Numbered from the stretch's first letter, positions 36,245 through 45,845 are shown. The stretch: 64,000 nt of DNA from CAILZL01 sp050248275 (GCA_050248275.1 JBFWSR010000018.1:19420-83419); one strand, 5' to 3'. The notes: generated from the letters alone by a model not told the origin. Program-made: numbers and translations.

Positions 36245-37837
36245 TTACTCAATAGGTTTGATGGATTCCGGTTGCACCACGGCGCCGAACAAATCCACCA
36301 TCTGTCTGACATTCGGATCTTCATGGATGGCTTGCGTGGCTGCCTGCAACCGGTCCGCGGCGGCTGCCTGCTGGCGACGCGCGGGTGTATCAACGACCGC
36401 CACCTGGGTCGCTTCGACAAACTCGAGCCGGATTTCTTCACCCAGCAATGCACACAATGCCTGCCGCAATTTTTCTTCCAGCCCAGGACGTCGAAATGGC
36501 TCGCCATCCACATCCAGCACCAGTTGCAGCTTGCCGGGCTCGCGCGCTTTCAGGCTGCAATGCGCAGCGAGCTGACTGACCGGCCCGGTCAGATTGAGCT
36601 GGCGGACGATGGCAAGCCAATCATTCCCGGCCATATTATTCGACGCCTGAACGGGCTTCGTTCTGTCTGCGCTGCGCACCGCAGGCGCAGTCACAGCGAC
36701 ACTGCTCCGCACTGCGGCCGGCGCGCCCGCAGGCGCACTGGCAACCGCATCGCCGAGCTGACGGAACGCCACCATGCGCAACAACACCATTTCAAAACCA
36801 CCGCGCGGTTCCGGCGCCAGATCCAGATCGCGCCGGCCGACGATGGCCAGCTGATAACACAGCTGTACGTCCTCTGCTGTAAACGCGGCAGCCAGTTGAG
36901 CCAGTACTTCCTGATCATCCGCTTCATCCAGGCCAAGATCGGGCACCGCCTGCAGCAAGGCAATCCGTTGCAACAGATTGGCCAGCTCCGCCAGCACATC
37001 GCGATAGTCCGGCGCGCGTTCGTCCAGATCGGCAACCTGCCGCAGCAATTCGCGGGCATCGCGATTGGCCAGCGCAGCAGCCAGCGCAAACACCTGACGA
37101 CGGTCGATGCTGCCCAGCATGGTGCGTGTATCGGTCGCAGTCAGTTGCTCGCCGCCGAAGGCAATGGCCTGGTCCAGCAGACTCAGGGCATCGCGCATGC
37201 TGCCTTCGGCCGACTGCGCGATCATGCGCACGGCGTCGGCTTCGAAAGCAATATTCTCGGCCTGCAGAATTTCGTTGAGGCGCTTGCCGATGACGCTCTG
37301 CGGCAGGCGTTTCAGATTGAACTGCAAACAGCGCGACAGCACGGTGATCGGCAGCTTCTGCGGATCAGTGGTGGCCAGCAGGAATTTCACATGCGGCGGC
37401 GGCTCTTCCAGCGTTTTCAGCAGGGCATTGAACGAGTGCGTGGACAGCATGTGCACTTCGTCGATCAGGTAGACCTTGTAGCGACCGCGCGCCGGTGCGT
37501 ACTGCACATTGTCCAGCAGCTCGCGGGTGTCATCCACCTTGGTGCGCGATGCCGCATCGACTTCCATCAAATCGACAAAGCGGCCTTCGTCTATCTCGCG
37601 ACAGGTCGAGCAAACACCGCAGGGATTGGCGCCGACGCCGGTTTCGCAATTGAGCGATTTGGCAAAGATGCGCGCGATCGTGGTCTTGCCGACGCCACGG
37701 GTGCCGGTGAACAGGAAGGCATGATGCACCCGCCCGGAATTGAGCGCGTTGACCAGTGCGCGGACCACATGTTCCTGGCCAGCCAGTTCATCAAAGCGCT
37801 TCGGGCGCCATTTGCGGGCAAGAACGAGATAGCTCAT
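36245..37837 (-). CDS. dnaX: DNA polymerase III subunits gamma/tau (DnaX)
   Basis: Clamp-loader ATPase. 530 residues. Walker A TGTRGVGKTTIARIFAK, four-Cys zinc module (GANPCGVCSTC with Cys in LNCETG), Walker B LIDEVHMLS, sensor-1 region and SRC motif LSRCLQFNL. A variable Ala/Thr-rich linker (about 365-405) precedes the tau-specific C-terminal domain. I did not find an obvious slippery heptamer for a gamma-producing frameshift. Read with ybaB and recR. Confidence 0.97.
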   Translation of the reverse strand: MSYLVLARKWRPKRFDELAGQEHVVRALVNALNSGRVHHAFLFTGTRGVGKTTIARIFAKSLNCETGVGANPCGVCSTCREIDEGRFVDLMEVDAASRTKVDDTRELLDNVQYAPARGRYKVYLIDEVHMLSTHSFNALLKTLEEPPPHVKFLLATTDPQKLPITVLSRCLQFNLKRLPQSVIGKRLNEILQAENIAFEADAVRMIAQSAEGSMRDALSLLDQAIAFGGEQLTATDTRTMLGSIDRRQVFALAAALANRDARELLRQVADLDERAPDYRDVLAELANLLQRIALLQAVPDLGLDEADDQEVLAQLAAAFTAEDVQLCYQLAIVGRRDLDLAPEPRGGFEMVLLRMVAFRQLGDAVASAPAGAPAAVRSSVAVTAPAVRSADRTKPVQASNNMAGNDWLAIVRQLNLTGPVSQLAAHCSLKAREPGKLQLVLDVDGEPFRRPGLEEKLRQALCALLGEEIRLEFVEATQVAVVDTPARRQQAAAADRLQAATQAIHEDPNVRQMVDLFGAVVQPESIKPIE

Positions 37838-37906
37838 GAGTTCCGGCAGGCGAAGGATTTATTTCGAGCGGCGCACTTTACACGAGGCCGGTGACGAGGT
37901 GCAGCC

Positions 37907-37994
37907 GTAGGGGCGCGATTTATCGCGCCCGCCATGCGAGTTTGCAAAATCCTGCGATTGCGATATGGAATCGGACGCGATAAATCCCGCTCCT
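37907..37994. repeat. inverted pair of REP-like palindromes upstream of dnaX
   Basis: Copy one (37911-37930) is the perfect palindrome GGGCGCGATTTATCGCGCCC. Copy two (about 37973-37994) is a decayed copy in the opposite orientation (read in reverse: GGAGCGGGATTTATCGCGTC). About 40 bases separate them. The arrangement resembles REP doublets. It lies in the 385-base gap between dnaX and the hydrolase gene, next to the 4.5S RNA gene. Confidence 0.65.
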
Positions 37995-38010
37995 CCAGCA
38001 TCTATTAGAT

Positions 38011-38126
38011 GGGTGGCGGCTCGCGCCGGCGCTTCTTCGGCACCCGACATCACCGTTACCGTTGCTCCCTTCCGGGCCTGGCGGGGTTCGCGGCTAATCG
38101 TCGCGAAGATACCGACGCGAGCCACC
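38011..38126 (-). ncRNA. ffs: 4.5S signal recognition particle RNA
   Basis: The minus strand holds the nearly invariant SRP core CCAGGCCCGGAAGGGAGCA, which contains the GGAA tetraloop and the symmetric loop bound by Ffh. The ends pair: GGTGGCTCGCG at the 5' end with CGCGAGCCGCCACC at the 3' end. Length is about 116 bases, the size of the E. coli RNA. A position just upstream of dnaX is common in Proteobacteria. Ends are set by pairing and could shift a few bases. Confidence 0.93.
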
Positions 38127-38222
38127 ATAGACTGCTCCCGACTCTTCTGCTCATAAGCAGTTGAAGCGGGGCGCGAACTATACCAGCGCCGCGACCGGCT
38201 GGCCAAAATTCTACAAGACAAA

Positions 38223-38936
38223 CTACAAGGCGAAACAGCGTTGCAAAGCGGCATTCACTGCCTCAGGCTGCTCCAGCAAAGACATGTGCCCGCAATCGGG
38301 CACGAGTTCCAGTTGGGCGCCAGCAATGGCAGCCGCCATTTCATGATTCACCGCCGGTGGCGAATTCATGTCTTCGTTGCCGCTCAATACCAACGTCGGA
38401 CATCTAATGCCGGCCAGCAGGGGAAACGCTTCAGGACGCGCCAGCAGCGCCTTTATCTGTGCCGCATAAATCTCTACGGACTTGCGCGCAAACATGTTGA
38501 CGATGCTGTCGATCAATGCGACATCGCTCAAGCGCTCTGGATGCACCATGTTGCGCAGCCAACTGCGCGCCATCATCGCCACGCCTTTGTCCTGCGCCAA
38601 CTGCAGAAACCCCAGACGCAGCGCGCGCTCCTTCCCGGCTGCCTCGCCTGCAGGCAAGGCATGGCAACCGGTATCCAGCAATGCCAGATGCGTGACGCGT
38701 TCCGGCGCCTGTCGCATCACTTCCAGCGCCACCCGCCCGCCCATGGAATGACCGGCCAGGGCGAATCGTGCCGGCGCCTGTGCCAGCAAATGTTCGGCCA
38801 TTGCCGGTAGCGAATCGAGCAAGCCATGATCAATCACCTGGATGGGCATCTGTCTTTCAAACGCCGCGATTTGCGCCCGCCATACAGCGGCATCGCACAT
38901 CAGGCCAGGCGCCAATACCAACGCTGCTGCTGTCAT
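38223..38936 (-). CDS. alpha/beta-fold hydrolase
   Basis: 237 residues. Nucleophile elbow GHSMGG (Ser near residue 64), acid in the LVLSGNEDMNSPP region and His in VPDCGHMSLLEQPEAV complete a catalytic triad. N-terminal LAPGLMCDAAVW is the oxyanion-hole strand. Substrate cannot be predicted; relatives include small-ester hydrolases. Its ATG overlaps the uvrB stop by four bases (ATGA), so it is translated from the uvrB mRNA or is read immediately after it. Confidence 0.85.
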   Translation of the reverse strand: MTAAALVLAPGLMCDAAVWRAQIAAFERQMPIQVIDHGLLDSLPAMAEHLLAQAPARFALAGHSMGGRVALEVMRQAPERVTHLALLDTGCHALPAGEAAGKERALRLGFLQLAQDKGVAMMARSWLRNMVHPERLSDVALIDSIVNMFARKSVEIYAAQIKALLARPEAFPLLAGIRCPTLVLSGNEDMNSPPAVNHEMAAAIAGAQLELVPDCGHMSLLEQPEAVNAALQRCFAL

Positions 38937-40984
38937 GGCGCCAACCCCAATTCAATCTTGCGTAATACTTCAATTTCGTCGCGCAGGCCTGCCGCTTCTT
39001 CAAACTCCAGATTACGTGCGTGTTGATGCATTTTCTGCTCCAGTTTCTTGATTCGTTTAAGCGCTTCCTGTGGACTCATGGCAGCATATCCTGAACCATA
39101 GTCGGCGCGCGATTCTGCGACTTTCAGGCGCTTGCCATCACGCTTCTGATCCGTGCCGCCGCGCGCGCCCTCCATGATGTCGGTAATGGCTTTCTTGATG
39201 CCCCGTGGCGTAATGCCGTGAGCAAGATTGAATTCGATCTGTTTGCGACGACGGCGTTCGGTTTCCGCCAGCGCGCGTTCCATCGAGCCGGTGATCCGGT
39301 CGGCGTACAGGATCGCTCGACCATGAAGATGACGCGCTGCACGACCAATGGTCTGAATCAGCGAGCTTTCCGAACGCAGGAAACCTTCCTTGTCGGCGTC
39401 CAGAATCGCCACCAGCGATACTTCGGGCATGTCCAGTCCTTCGCGCAGCAGATTGATCCCCACCAGCACGTCGAACTTGCCCAGACGCAGATCGCGAATG
39501 ATCTCGGTGCGTTCCACGGTTTCCACATCCGAATGCAGATAGCGCACCTTCACGCCGTGCTCATCGAGATACTCGGTCAGGTCTTCAGCCATGCGCTTGG
39601 TCAGCGTGGTTACCAGCACCCGTTCGTTGCGCTGCATGCGCAGATTGATTTCGGATAGCACATCATCAACCTGGGTACGCACCGGACGAATCTCCACTTG
39701 TGGATCGACCAATCCGGTAGGACGCACCACCTGTTCAACCACCTGCCCGGCATGTGCCTGCTCATAGCGTCCCGGCGTGGCCGATACGAAAATCATCTGC
39801 GGCGCGAGTCGTTCCCACTCCTCGAATTTCAGCGGCCGGTTGTCAAGCGCCGAAGGCAAACGGAAGCCGTACTCCACCAGCGTTTCCTTGCGCGAACGGT
39901 CGCCCTTGTACATCGCGCCCAGTTGCGGAATGGTCTGATGACTTTCATCCACAATCAACAGCGCATCGGCCGGCAGATAGTCATACAGGCACGGCGGCGG
40001 TTCGCCCGCAGCACGACCCGACAGATAGCGCGAATAGTTTTCGATGCCGGCGCAGTAACCCATCTCGTTCATCATTTCCAGATCGAAACGCGTGCGCTGC
40101 TCCAGACGCTGCGCTTCCACCAGCTTGCCGGCTGCCTGCAACTCGCGCAGACGCGCGCCCAGCTCTTCGCGAATCTCGTCCACGGCCTTGATCAGGCGTT
40201 CCTTGGGCGTGACGTAATGACTGGATGGATATACCGTGGCGCGTTGCACCTTGCGCAGCACTTCGCCGGTCAATGGATCGAACCATTGAATGCTGTCGAT
40301 ACAATCGTCGAACAACTCCACTCTGACAGCCTCGCGTTCCGACTCGGCGGGAAAGATGTCGATCAGATCGCCACGCACCCGATACGTGCCCTGACTCAGA
40401 TCGATTTCATTGCGTTTGTACTGCATGTCCGCCAGACGCCGCAACATCCTGCGTTGATCGAGTTTTTCGCCCCTCACCAGGTGCAGCATCATCGACATGT
40501 AGGCTTCGGGATCGCCCAGACCATAGATGGCCGACACCGTCGCCACGATGATCGAGTCCGGCCGTTCCAATAACGCCTTGGTCGCCGACAATCGCATCTG
40601 TTCGATGTGCTCGTTGATGGAGGCATCCTTCTCAATGAAGGTATCCGAGGCAGGCACATAGGCTTCGGGCTGGTAGTAGTCGTAGTACGACACGAAATAC
40701 TCCACCGAGTTGTCGGGAAAGAAATCGCGGAACTCGCCGTACAACTGCGCCGCCAGGGTCTTGTTGTGCGCCAGCACCAGCGCGGGTCGCTGCACCTGCT
40801 GGATTACATTGGCAATGGTGTAGGTCTTGCCCGAACCGGTTACGCCCAGCAACGTCTGATGCGCCAGTCCCGACTCCAACCCTTCCACCAATTGGGCGAT
40901 GGCCTGAGGCTGATCGCCGGCCGGAGCGAATTCGGCGTGCAAGCGAAAGGGCGCGGCATCTTTGGACAGAATGGGACGTGGCAT
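38933..40984 (-). CDS. uvrB: excinuclease ABC subunit UvrB
   Basis: Damage-verification helicase of nucleotide excision repair. 683 residues from MPRPILSKDAAPF. Walker A LLGVTGSGKTYTIANVI, the beta-hairpin region with YYDYYQPEAY, DEXX box LLIVDESHQTIPQ, motif VI region QTIGRAARHLHGRAI, and a C-terminal UVR motif (MHQHARNLEFEEAAGLRDEI) for UvrC contact. An in-frame TTG four codons upstream is an unlikely alternative. Confidence 0.98.
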   Translation of the reverse strand: MPRPILSKDAAPFRLHAEFAPAGDQPQAIAQLVEGLESGLAHQTLLGVTGSGKTYTIANVIQQVQRPALVLAHNKTLAAQLYGEFRDFFPDNSVEYFVSYYDYYQPEAYVPASDTFIEKDASINEHIEQMRLSATKALLERPDSIIVATVSAIYGLGDPEAYMSMMLHLVRGEKLDQRRMLRRLADMQYKRNEIDLSQGTYRVRGDLIDIFPAESEREAVRVELFDDCIDSIQWFDPLTGEVLRKVQRATVYPSSHYVTPKERLIKAVDEIREELGARLRELQAAGKLVEAQRLEQRTRFDLEMMNEMGYCAGIENYSRYLSGRAAGEPPPCLYDYLPADALLIVDESHQTIPQLGAMYKGDRSRKETLVEYGFRLPSALDNRPLKFEEWERLAPQMIFVSATPGRYEQAHAGQVVEQVVRPTGLVDPQVEIRPVRTQVDDVLSEINLRMQRNERVLVTTLTKRMAEDLTEYLDEHGVKVRYLHSDVETVERTEIIRDLRLGKFDVLVGINLLREGLDMPEVSLVAILDADKEGFLRSESSLIQTIGRAARHLHGRAILYADRITGSMERALAETERRRRKQIEFNLAHGITPRGIKKAITDIMEGARGGTDQKRDGKRLKVAESRADYGSGYAAMSPQEALKRIKKLEQKMHQHARNLEFEEAAGLRDEIEVLRKIELGLAP

Positions 40985-41129
40985 GGTCACAACCAAGTGG
41001 ACTCAGACAGGGAATGATAGAGCAACAGCGACCGTATCCCCGCTCAAAACATCGCCATTCCAATCCGCGTGGTGATTTTCAGCATGACATCCTAAAATAC
41101 CCGCCCTTTCACCCACACGGTGCGCCACT

Positions 41130-42320
41130 TTGAGCGTCGTTGTTTCCAAGCGCGTCCGGCGCGTCAAACCCTCGCCCACCCTGGCCCTGACCAGTCGCGT
41201 CATCCAGCTCAAGGCTGAAGGCAAGGACATCATCGGTCTGGGCGCCGGTGAGCCGGATTTCGATACCCCGGTGCATATCGCCGATGCCGGCGTTGACGCC
41301 ATTCGCAAGGGATTCACCCGCTACACACCGGTAGACGGCATTGCGGAACTGAAAGACGCGATCATTGCCAAGTTCAAGCGCGACAACCGCATTGAATACC
41401 AGCGCAACCAGATTCTGGTGTCCAGCGGCGGCAAACAGACCATCTACAACCTGATCATGGCGGTCATCGACGCGGGTGACGAAGTGATCATTCCCGCCCC
41501 GTACTGGGTGTCGTACCCCGACATGGTCGAGCTGGCCGACGGCACGCCCGTCATACCTTGTGCCGGCCCGGACCAGGGCTACAAGCTCACCGCCGCCCAG
41601 CTCGAAGCCGCGATCACGCCCAACACCAAGCTGTTCATCCTCAACAGCCCCAGCAACCCCACCGGCGCGGCCTATACCTCCGCCGACCTAAAAGCGCTGG
41701 GCGAAGTGCTGAAGAAACACCCGCGCATCATCATCTGCTGCGACGACATCTATGAACCCATTTTCTGGGGCAAGGAACCCTTCACCAGCCTGCTCACCGT
41801 GGTGCCCGAGTTGTATGACCGCACGGTCACCGTCAACGGTGTTTCCAAAAGTTACGCCATGACCGGCTGGCGTCTCGGCTACTGCGGCGGCCCGGTGGAA
41901 ATCGTCACCGCCATGACCACCATCCAGGGCCAGAGCACTTCCAACCCCTCATCCATTGCCCAGAAGGCCGCCACCGCAGCACTCAACGGCAATCAGACCT
42001 GCGTGCAGGAAATGAACAAGCACTTCAAGGCGCGTCACGATTTCTTCGTCGATGGTCTGAACAAGCTGCCCGGGGTCACCTGCCTGCCCGCTTCCGGCGC
42101 GTTCTACGCCTTCGCCAATGTGGAAGGCGCGATGAAACTGATCGGCGCCAAAGACGACAACGCCTTCGCGGAATATCTGCTCATCGAAGGCGGCGTGGCG
42201 GTAGTGCCTGGCTCCGGCTTCGGCGCACCAGGCCACATGCGCCTGTCATTCGCATGCAGCATGGAAACCCTGGCGGAAGCGCTCAAATGCATGGACCAGG
42301 CGCTGCGCAAAGCCATGTGA
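41130..42320 (+). CDS. pyridoxal-phosphate aminotransferase class I (aspartate aminotransferase type Ib)
   Basis: 396 residues, start TTG 41130 giving MSVVVSKRVRRVKPSPTLAL. The sequence has LGAGEPDFDTPVHI, the SSGGKQ cofactor turn, LNSPSNPTGAAY, DDIYEPI and the PLP-lysine in VNGVSKSYAMTGWRLGY. This resembles subgroup Ib aspartate aminotransferases, some of which also use prephenate. It is distinct from the tyrB/aspC-type enzyme at 43883-45082. Divergent from uvrB. The TTG start is inferred since no ATG or GTG precedes the conserved part. Confidence 0.9.
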   Translation: MSVVVSKRVRRVKPSPTLALTSRVIQLKAEGKDIIGLGAGEPDFDTPVHIADAGVDAIRKGFTRYTPVDGIAELKDAIIAKFKRDNRIEYQRNQILVSSGGKQTIYNLIMAVIDAGDEVIIPAPYWVSYPDMVELADGTPVIPCAGPDQGYKLTAAQLEAAITPNTKLFILNSPSNPTGAAYTSADLKALGEVLKKHPRIIICCDDIYEPIFWGKEPFTSLLTVVPELYDRTVTVNGVSKSYAMTGWRLGYCGGPVEIVTAMTTIQGQSTSNPSSIAQKAATAALNGNQTCVQEMNKHFKARHDFFVDGLNKLPGVTCLPASGAFYAFANVEGAMKLIGAKDDNAFAEYLLIEGGVAVVPGSGFGAPGHMRLSFACSMETLAEALKCMDQALRKAM

Positions 42321-42349
42321 GCGCAGCGGTAAATGTCCGCTCCACAAGG

Positions 42350-42371
42350 GCTGTTTTTCACCAAAAACAGC
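42350..42371 (+). terminator. terminator-like hairpin after the aminotransferase gene
   Basis: Perfect 9-bp stem GCTGTTTTT / AAAAACAGC with loop CACC, 30 bases after the stop, followed by GTCCGTTTTCTTG. Confidence 0.6.
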
Positions 42372-42381
42372 GTCCGTTTTC

Positions 42382-42410
42382 TTGACACTGTCACACTCAT
42401 TCCGCACAAT
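42382..42410 (+). promoter_or_regulatory. sigma-70 promoter of tRNA-Asn
   Basis: TTGACA at 42382-42387, a 17-base spacer, and CACAAT at 42405-42410, followed by a GC-rich discriminator (CGCGCGCC). The predicted start is about 45 bases before the tRNA. A GC-rich discriminator is typical of stringently controlled stable-RNA promoters. Confidence 0.7.
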
Positions 42411-42460
42411 CGCGCGCCTTCGATAGCCGGAGTTCAGCGTTCTGCGGACTCCATGGGTAT

Positions 42461-42535
42461 TCCCCGGTAGCTCAGTGGTAGAGCGACGGACTGTTAATCC
42501 GTTGGTCGGCGGTTCGAATCCGTCCCGGGGAGCCA
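42461..42535 (+). tRNA. tRNA-Asn (GTT)
   Basis: 75 bases: acceptor TCCCCGG/CCGGGGA, D-arm GCTCAGTGGTAGAGC, anticodon stem CGGAC TGTTAAT with anticodon GTT, T-arm GGCGGTTCGAATCCGTC, discriminator G and encoded CCA. Decodes AAC/AAU. Followed by about 200 bases with no recognisable feature and then an AT-richer DUF3800 gene. Confidence 0.98.
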
Positions 42536-42734
42536 TTCCAGATTGGTTACGCATACGTCACTGCGTCAACCTGCTGATCACGTAGCTAATTCGCAGATAC
42601 CTTGCGGGTCTAGTTGCATTTGATTCCGAACCTCTACACTGTTCCGCACCATTCATGCGGTCATTGCAATCACAAAAAGCAGAATACCTGCGCTCCGACG
42701 GCCTAACGCTCATCCGCGCACGTGGCAGTCATTT

Positions 42735-43688
42735 TCAGTCGCACTCAGTCTCAAAACCTTCGTACGTGAAAGCCAAAGTATATGAAAAATTTATCACCAT
42801 GCCAGAGATAGGGTCTTGATATTTTGAATAAATTGTTGTTGCCTCAATAGTTGGTGCATTCCAGTTCCATATTAAATAATTTCCTCTATCGACCCTTGTG
42901 CCAGCTGGTGGTTGCTCCATAAAGGCTGATTTAAGTAAACGATCCCATTTCGGGTGCGTATTAAGCGACTTCCAATCGTCATTGGCCAAGATACGTCTAC
43001 CTTTATTGAACTGCTCAGCAATCGTCAGCGTTTTAACATCCATCAGACTGATAAAGTCCTTACGGGGTTGTCTTGCATCACGCACCTTATCGCTAAGAAA
43101 TTTGTTGAATTGCCATGCCAAGATATCGGCAGTCTGTATCAGAATACGTTCCATTTTTCCGACAAACTTGTGCGAGCGGTAAACATCAATGAAAGCCTGG
43201 CGTTCCGGCAGATGTGAAGTATCTCGTATAACACGGTCAGCAGTGGATTTCGTTGGGTGCCCAGCTTCAAAGAAAAAATCAATCATTGGCTTGTCGCCTT
43301 GGTCTCGATGCTTGGCCTTAACAATCGAACACATCTTTGAAATGCATTGATTGAGGCAATTCGCATACCCATCTGGGGTATCATCCAGCAATTGTATCCG
43401 CCGACTCGGATTAACGACGGACACAAAACCGTAGAGCATATGCCCCTTGATTAAGTCAATTACTTCTCTGGCGAGCAGATCCATTTGTTCTTCTGAAAGA
43501 TGTTTGAAAACATTTCTTCGTTTCGGAACATCCTTCATGTGAAAATATTCGACGACGTACTTATCTAGAGTCGCTTGCCATTTTTCCTCCATGATTCTGG
43601 CCCGTGAACTTTCGACGAGATATCCAGCCACTAGAAGCATTGACGGACTGTTTCCCGTATAGCTCTCATCAAAGTAGGCTTCATACAT
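42735..43688 (-). CDS. DUF3800 domain-containing protein
   Basis: 317 residues beginning MYEAYFDESYTGNSPSML; the FDES motif with further acidic residues (LIQTADILAWQFNKF) is typical of DUF3800, an RNase H-like-looking family often found in accessory and defence-linked regions. The function is not established. Base composition is clearly more AT-rich than its neighbours, which points to acquisition. It lies alone just after tRNA-Asn, a common insertion place, but no integrase and no repeat of the tRNA end were seen nearby. Confidence 0.75.
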   Translation of the reverse strand: MYEAYFDESYTGNSPSMLLVAGYLVESSRARIMEEKWQATLDKYVVEYFHMKDVPKRRNVFKHLSEEQMDLLAREVIDLIKGHMLYGFVSVVNPSRRIQLLDDTPDGYANCLNQCISKMCSIVKAKHRDQGDKPMIDFFFEAGHPTKSTADRVIRDTSHLPERQAFIDVYRSHKFVGKMERILIQTADILAWQFNKFLSDKVRDARQPRKDFISLMDVKTLTIAEQFNKGRRILANDDWKSLNTHPKWDRLLKSAFMEQPPAGTRVDRGNYLIWNWNAPTIEATTIYSKYQDPISGMVINFSYTLAFTYEGFETECD

Positions 43689-43850
43689 GACAATAATGCA
43701 CCCGACGCGTTGCGATTAAATTTCTAGTGAGCAGCCTAAATATTTTGACTGCTCATCTCAGACGCCGAATGAGAGCTGTGGCAAATCAACGGTGCTGGGC
43801 CATCAGACCGTAGGCATTAGTTAACGGCAACAACGGCGATTCCATCTTCA

Positions 43851-43879
43851 GCGCTGAGAGCCCCCCCGACTCTCAGCGC
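43851..43879 (-). terminator. strong hairpin at the 3' end of the aromatic/aspartate aminotransferase gene
   Basis: Perfect 10-bp inverted repeat GCGCTGAGAG / CTCTCAGCGC with a 9-base C/G-rich loop, starting four bases after the stop. No T run follows on the minus strand, so it may protect or pause rather than terminate. Confidence 0.45.
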
Positions 43880-43882
43880 CCA

Positions 43883-45082
43883 TCACGCCAACGCCGCAAT
43901 CGCCTCCGCTACGCGATCAATGTTCTTGTTGTTGAGCGCGGCAACGCAGATACGACCGCTGTCCACGGCATATACGGAGTACTGACTCTTGAGCTTGTCC
44001 ACGATTTCTTTCGACAAGCCGGAGTATGAGAACATGCCACGCTGGTTGATGACGAATTCGATGTTGTAGCCGGGTTTCTTCGCCTGCACTTTTTCCACCA
44101 GCGCCTTGCGCATGAGTTTGATGCGCTCGCGCATCTGGCCAAGTTCGTCGTCCCACAGCTTGCGCAGTTCGGGGGTGGTGAGCACTTTGGTGACGACCTT
44201 GGCGCCGTGCGTGGGCGGATTGGAATAGTTGGTTCGTACCACGCGCTTCAACTGACTGAGCACGCGGGCAGCTTCATCCTTGCTGGCGGTGATGATGGTC
44301 AGCGCACCGACGCGTTCGCCGTACAGCGAAAACGACTTGGAGAACGAGCTGCAGATGAACACCGGGGCCATGGCAGCGGCGAAGCGCTTCACCACGGCGC
44401 CGTCCTGCTCCAGGCCTTCAGCAAAGCCCTGGTAGGCGATGTCGAGAATGGGCACCAGGCCGCGTGACTTCACCACCTCGATGACACGCGTCCACTGATC
44501 GTTGGTCAGGTCGGCGCCGGTGGGATTGTGACAGCAGGCATGCAACACCACGATGTCGCCAGCCGGCAGCTTTTCCAGATCCGCCATCATGGCCTTGAAG
44601 TCGAGGCCCTTGGTCGCGGCATCGTAATAAGCATAGTTTTTTACGTCGAAACCGGCGGATTCGAACAGGGCGCGATGGTTTTCCCAGCTCGGGTTGCTGA
44701 TCCATACCGTCGCCTTGCTATCGAAACGCTTGAGGAAGTCGGCAGCGAGCTTCAATGCACCCGTACCGCCCAGGGCCTGTGCGCCGACCACGCGTTGCTC
44801 GGCAATGGCGGCGGCATCGGCGCCCAGCAGCAATTCCTGCACGGCCTTGACATAGGCCGGCATACCGTCGATAGGCATATAGGTGCGCGGCGAGATTTCG
44901 GCAGCCAGGAGCTGTTCGGCGCGTTTCACGCATTCGAGCACTGGCACCTTGCCGTTGTCATCGTAGTACACGCCCACGCCCAGGTTCACTTTGGCGGGGT
45001 TGGTATCGGCATTGAAGGCTTCGGTAATGCCAAGAATGGGATCGCGCGGGGCCAGTTCGACGTTTTGCAGAATTGAAGTCAT
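43883..45082 (-). CDS. aromatic amino acid / aspartate aminotransferase (TyrB/AspC type Ia)
   Basis: 399 residues. Typical subgroup Ia sequence: LGITEAFNADTNPAKVNLGVG, the GGTGAL cofactor turn, HACCHNPTGADLT, DIAYQGFAEG, and the PLP-lysine region SSFSKSFSLYGERVG. Transfers amino groups between aspartate, tyrosine or phenylalanine and 2-oxoglutarate; which is preferred cannot be read. It is the last gene before the nif cluster and shares its direction; nearly 190 bases separate it from nifQ. Confidence 0.93.
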   Translation of the reverse strand: MTSILQNVELAPRDPILGITEAFNADTNPAKVNLGVGVYYDDNGKVPVLECVKRAEQLLAAEISPRTYMPIDGMPAYVKAVQELLLGADAAAIAEQRVVGAQALGGTGALKLAADFLKRFDSKATVWISNPSWENHRALFESAGFDVKNYAYYDAATKGLDFKAMMADLEKLPAGDIVVLHACCHNPTGADLTNDQWTRVIEVVKSRGLVPILDIAYQGFAEGLEQDGAVVKRFAAAMAPVFICSSFSKSFSLYGERVGALTIITASKDEAARVLSQLKRVVRTNYSNPPTHGAKVVTKVLTTPELRKLWDDELGQMRERIKLMRKALVEKVQAKKPGYNIEFVINQRGMFSYSGLSKEIVDKLKSQYSVYAVDSGRICVAALNNKNIDRVAEAIAALA

Positions 45083-45269
45083 GATTTCAACAAGTTGGGT
45101 TCAAGGAAAAAGAGATGACGCGCATCTTACAGGGTCTGGCTGGGAGGGCCTAGTACGGGCGGGCGAGCGTCCGGTCGAAATCAGGAATTGAGGCTGGTGT
45201 GCGCTTCACCCAAGGTCGGTCAACCCGCTCGAAACAGCGCCGCTTCGAGCGGCAGCTAATACTGCGGGG

Positions 45270-45842
45270 CTAGTTTTCGTTGCCGAAGCAATGGGCGTAA
45301 TCGCTGCATACGCCGCAGCTGGGCGCCTTGCACATCTGCACGTCGGCGCGATCGCACAGCTGTTTATAAAAGAACTTCTTCCACTTCATGTTGCTGTGAT
45401 TTTTGTAGAACAGCACGGGAAAGTAGCGGCGGATCAATTGCGACAGGACGTCGCGATTGGGCAGTCCCATGTCCTGCCACAGATGATTGTCGCCGGCGCA
45501 GGCGCTGGCCATGGCCTGCGCCACCCAGGCATTTTCTTCCGAGTCGTCACGGCGATATTCATGCAACAGGGCCAGCAAGTCGCTGTATTCCTCTGTGGAC
45601 AATGCCGTGCATACCACCCGGTCGGCATCTTCTTTATCCGGTTGCAAGGCAGCGGGCGCCGTGCCGGGGAAGTAACGATCCAGCAAACGATCCAGTGTGT
45701 CGCCGTCCAATCCCTGAATGGCAAAACGCGCCAATACGCCTCCCAGCGCGAGCGTGGCGATATCTGCCGGATTCCTGGCGGCCGCCATCAGTCGTGCATA
45801 AGTACGACTGGCCACCCCAGATTCGCCGGCAGGGTGGCTCAT
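45270..45842 (-). CDS. nifQ: molybdenum-processing protein NifQ
   Basis: 190 residues. The C-terminal motif C171-x4-C176-x2-C179-x5-C185 (CKAPSCGVCSDYAHCFG) is the NifQ signature and binds a Mo-Fe-S cluster donated to NifEN/NifH for FeMo-co synthesis. The segment NMKWKKFFYKQLC just before it is also typical. Last gene of the nif run, three bases after the ferredoxin gene. A hairpin with arms GCTCGAA/TTCGAGC lies downstream near 45226-45250 but lacks a T run. Confidence 0.93.
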   Translation of the reverse strand: MSHPAGESGVASRTYARLMAAARNPADIATLALGGVLARFAIQGLDGDTLDRLLDRYFPGTAPAALQPDKEDADRVVCTALSTEEYSDLLALLHEYRRDDSEENAWVAQAMASACAGDNHLWQDMGLPNRDVLSQLIRRYFPVLFYKNHSNMKWKKFFYKQLCDRADVQMCKAPSCGVCSDYAHCFGNEN

Positions 45843-45845
45843 TGC

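Noticed and set aside
35987..37894. 635-codon open frame opposite dnaX and ybaB
   Set aside because: Antisense to two well-conserved genes; low-complexity His/Gln content and no motif.
42461..45270. Full integrative island at tRNA-Asn
   Set aside because: No integrase, no repeat of the tRNA 3' end, and a normal chromosomal aminotransferase gene follows directly.
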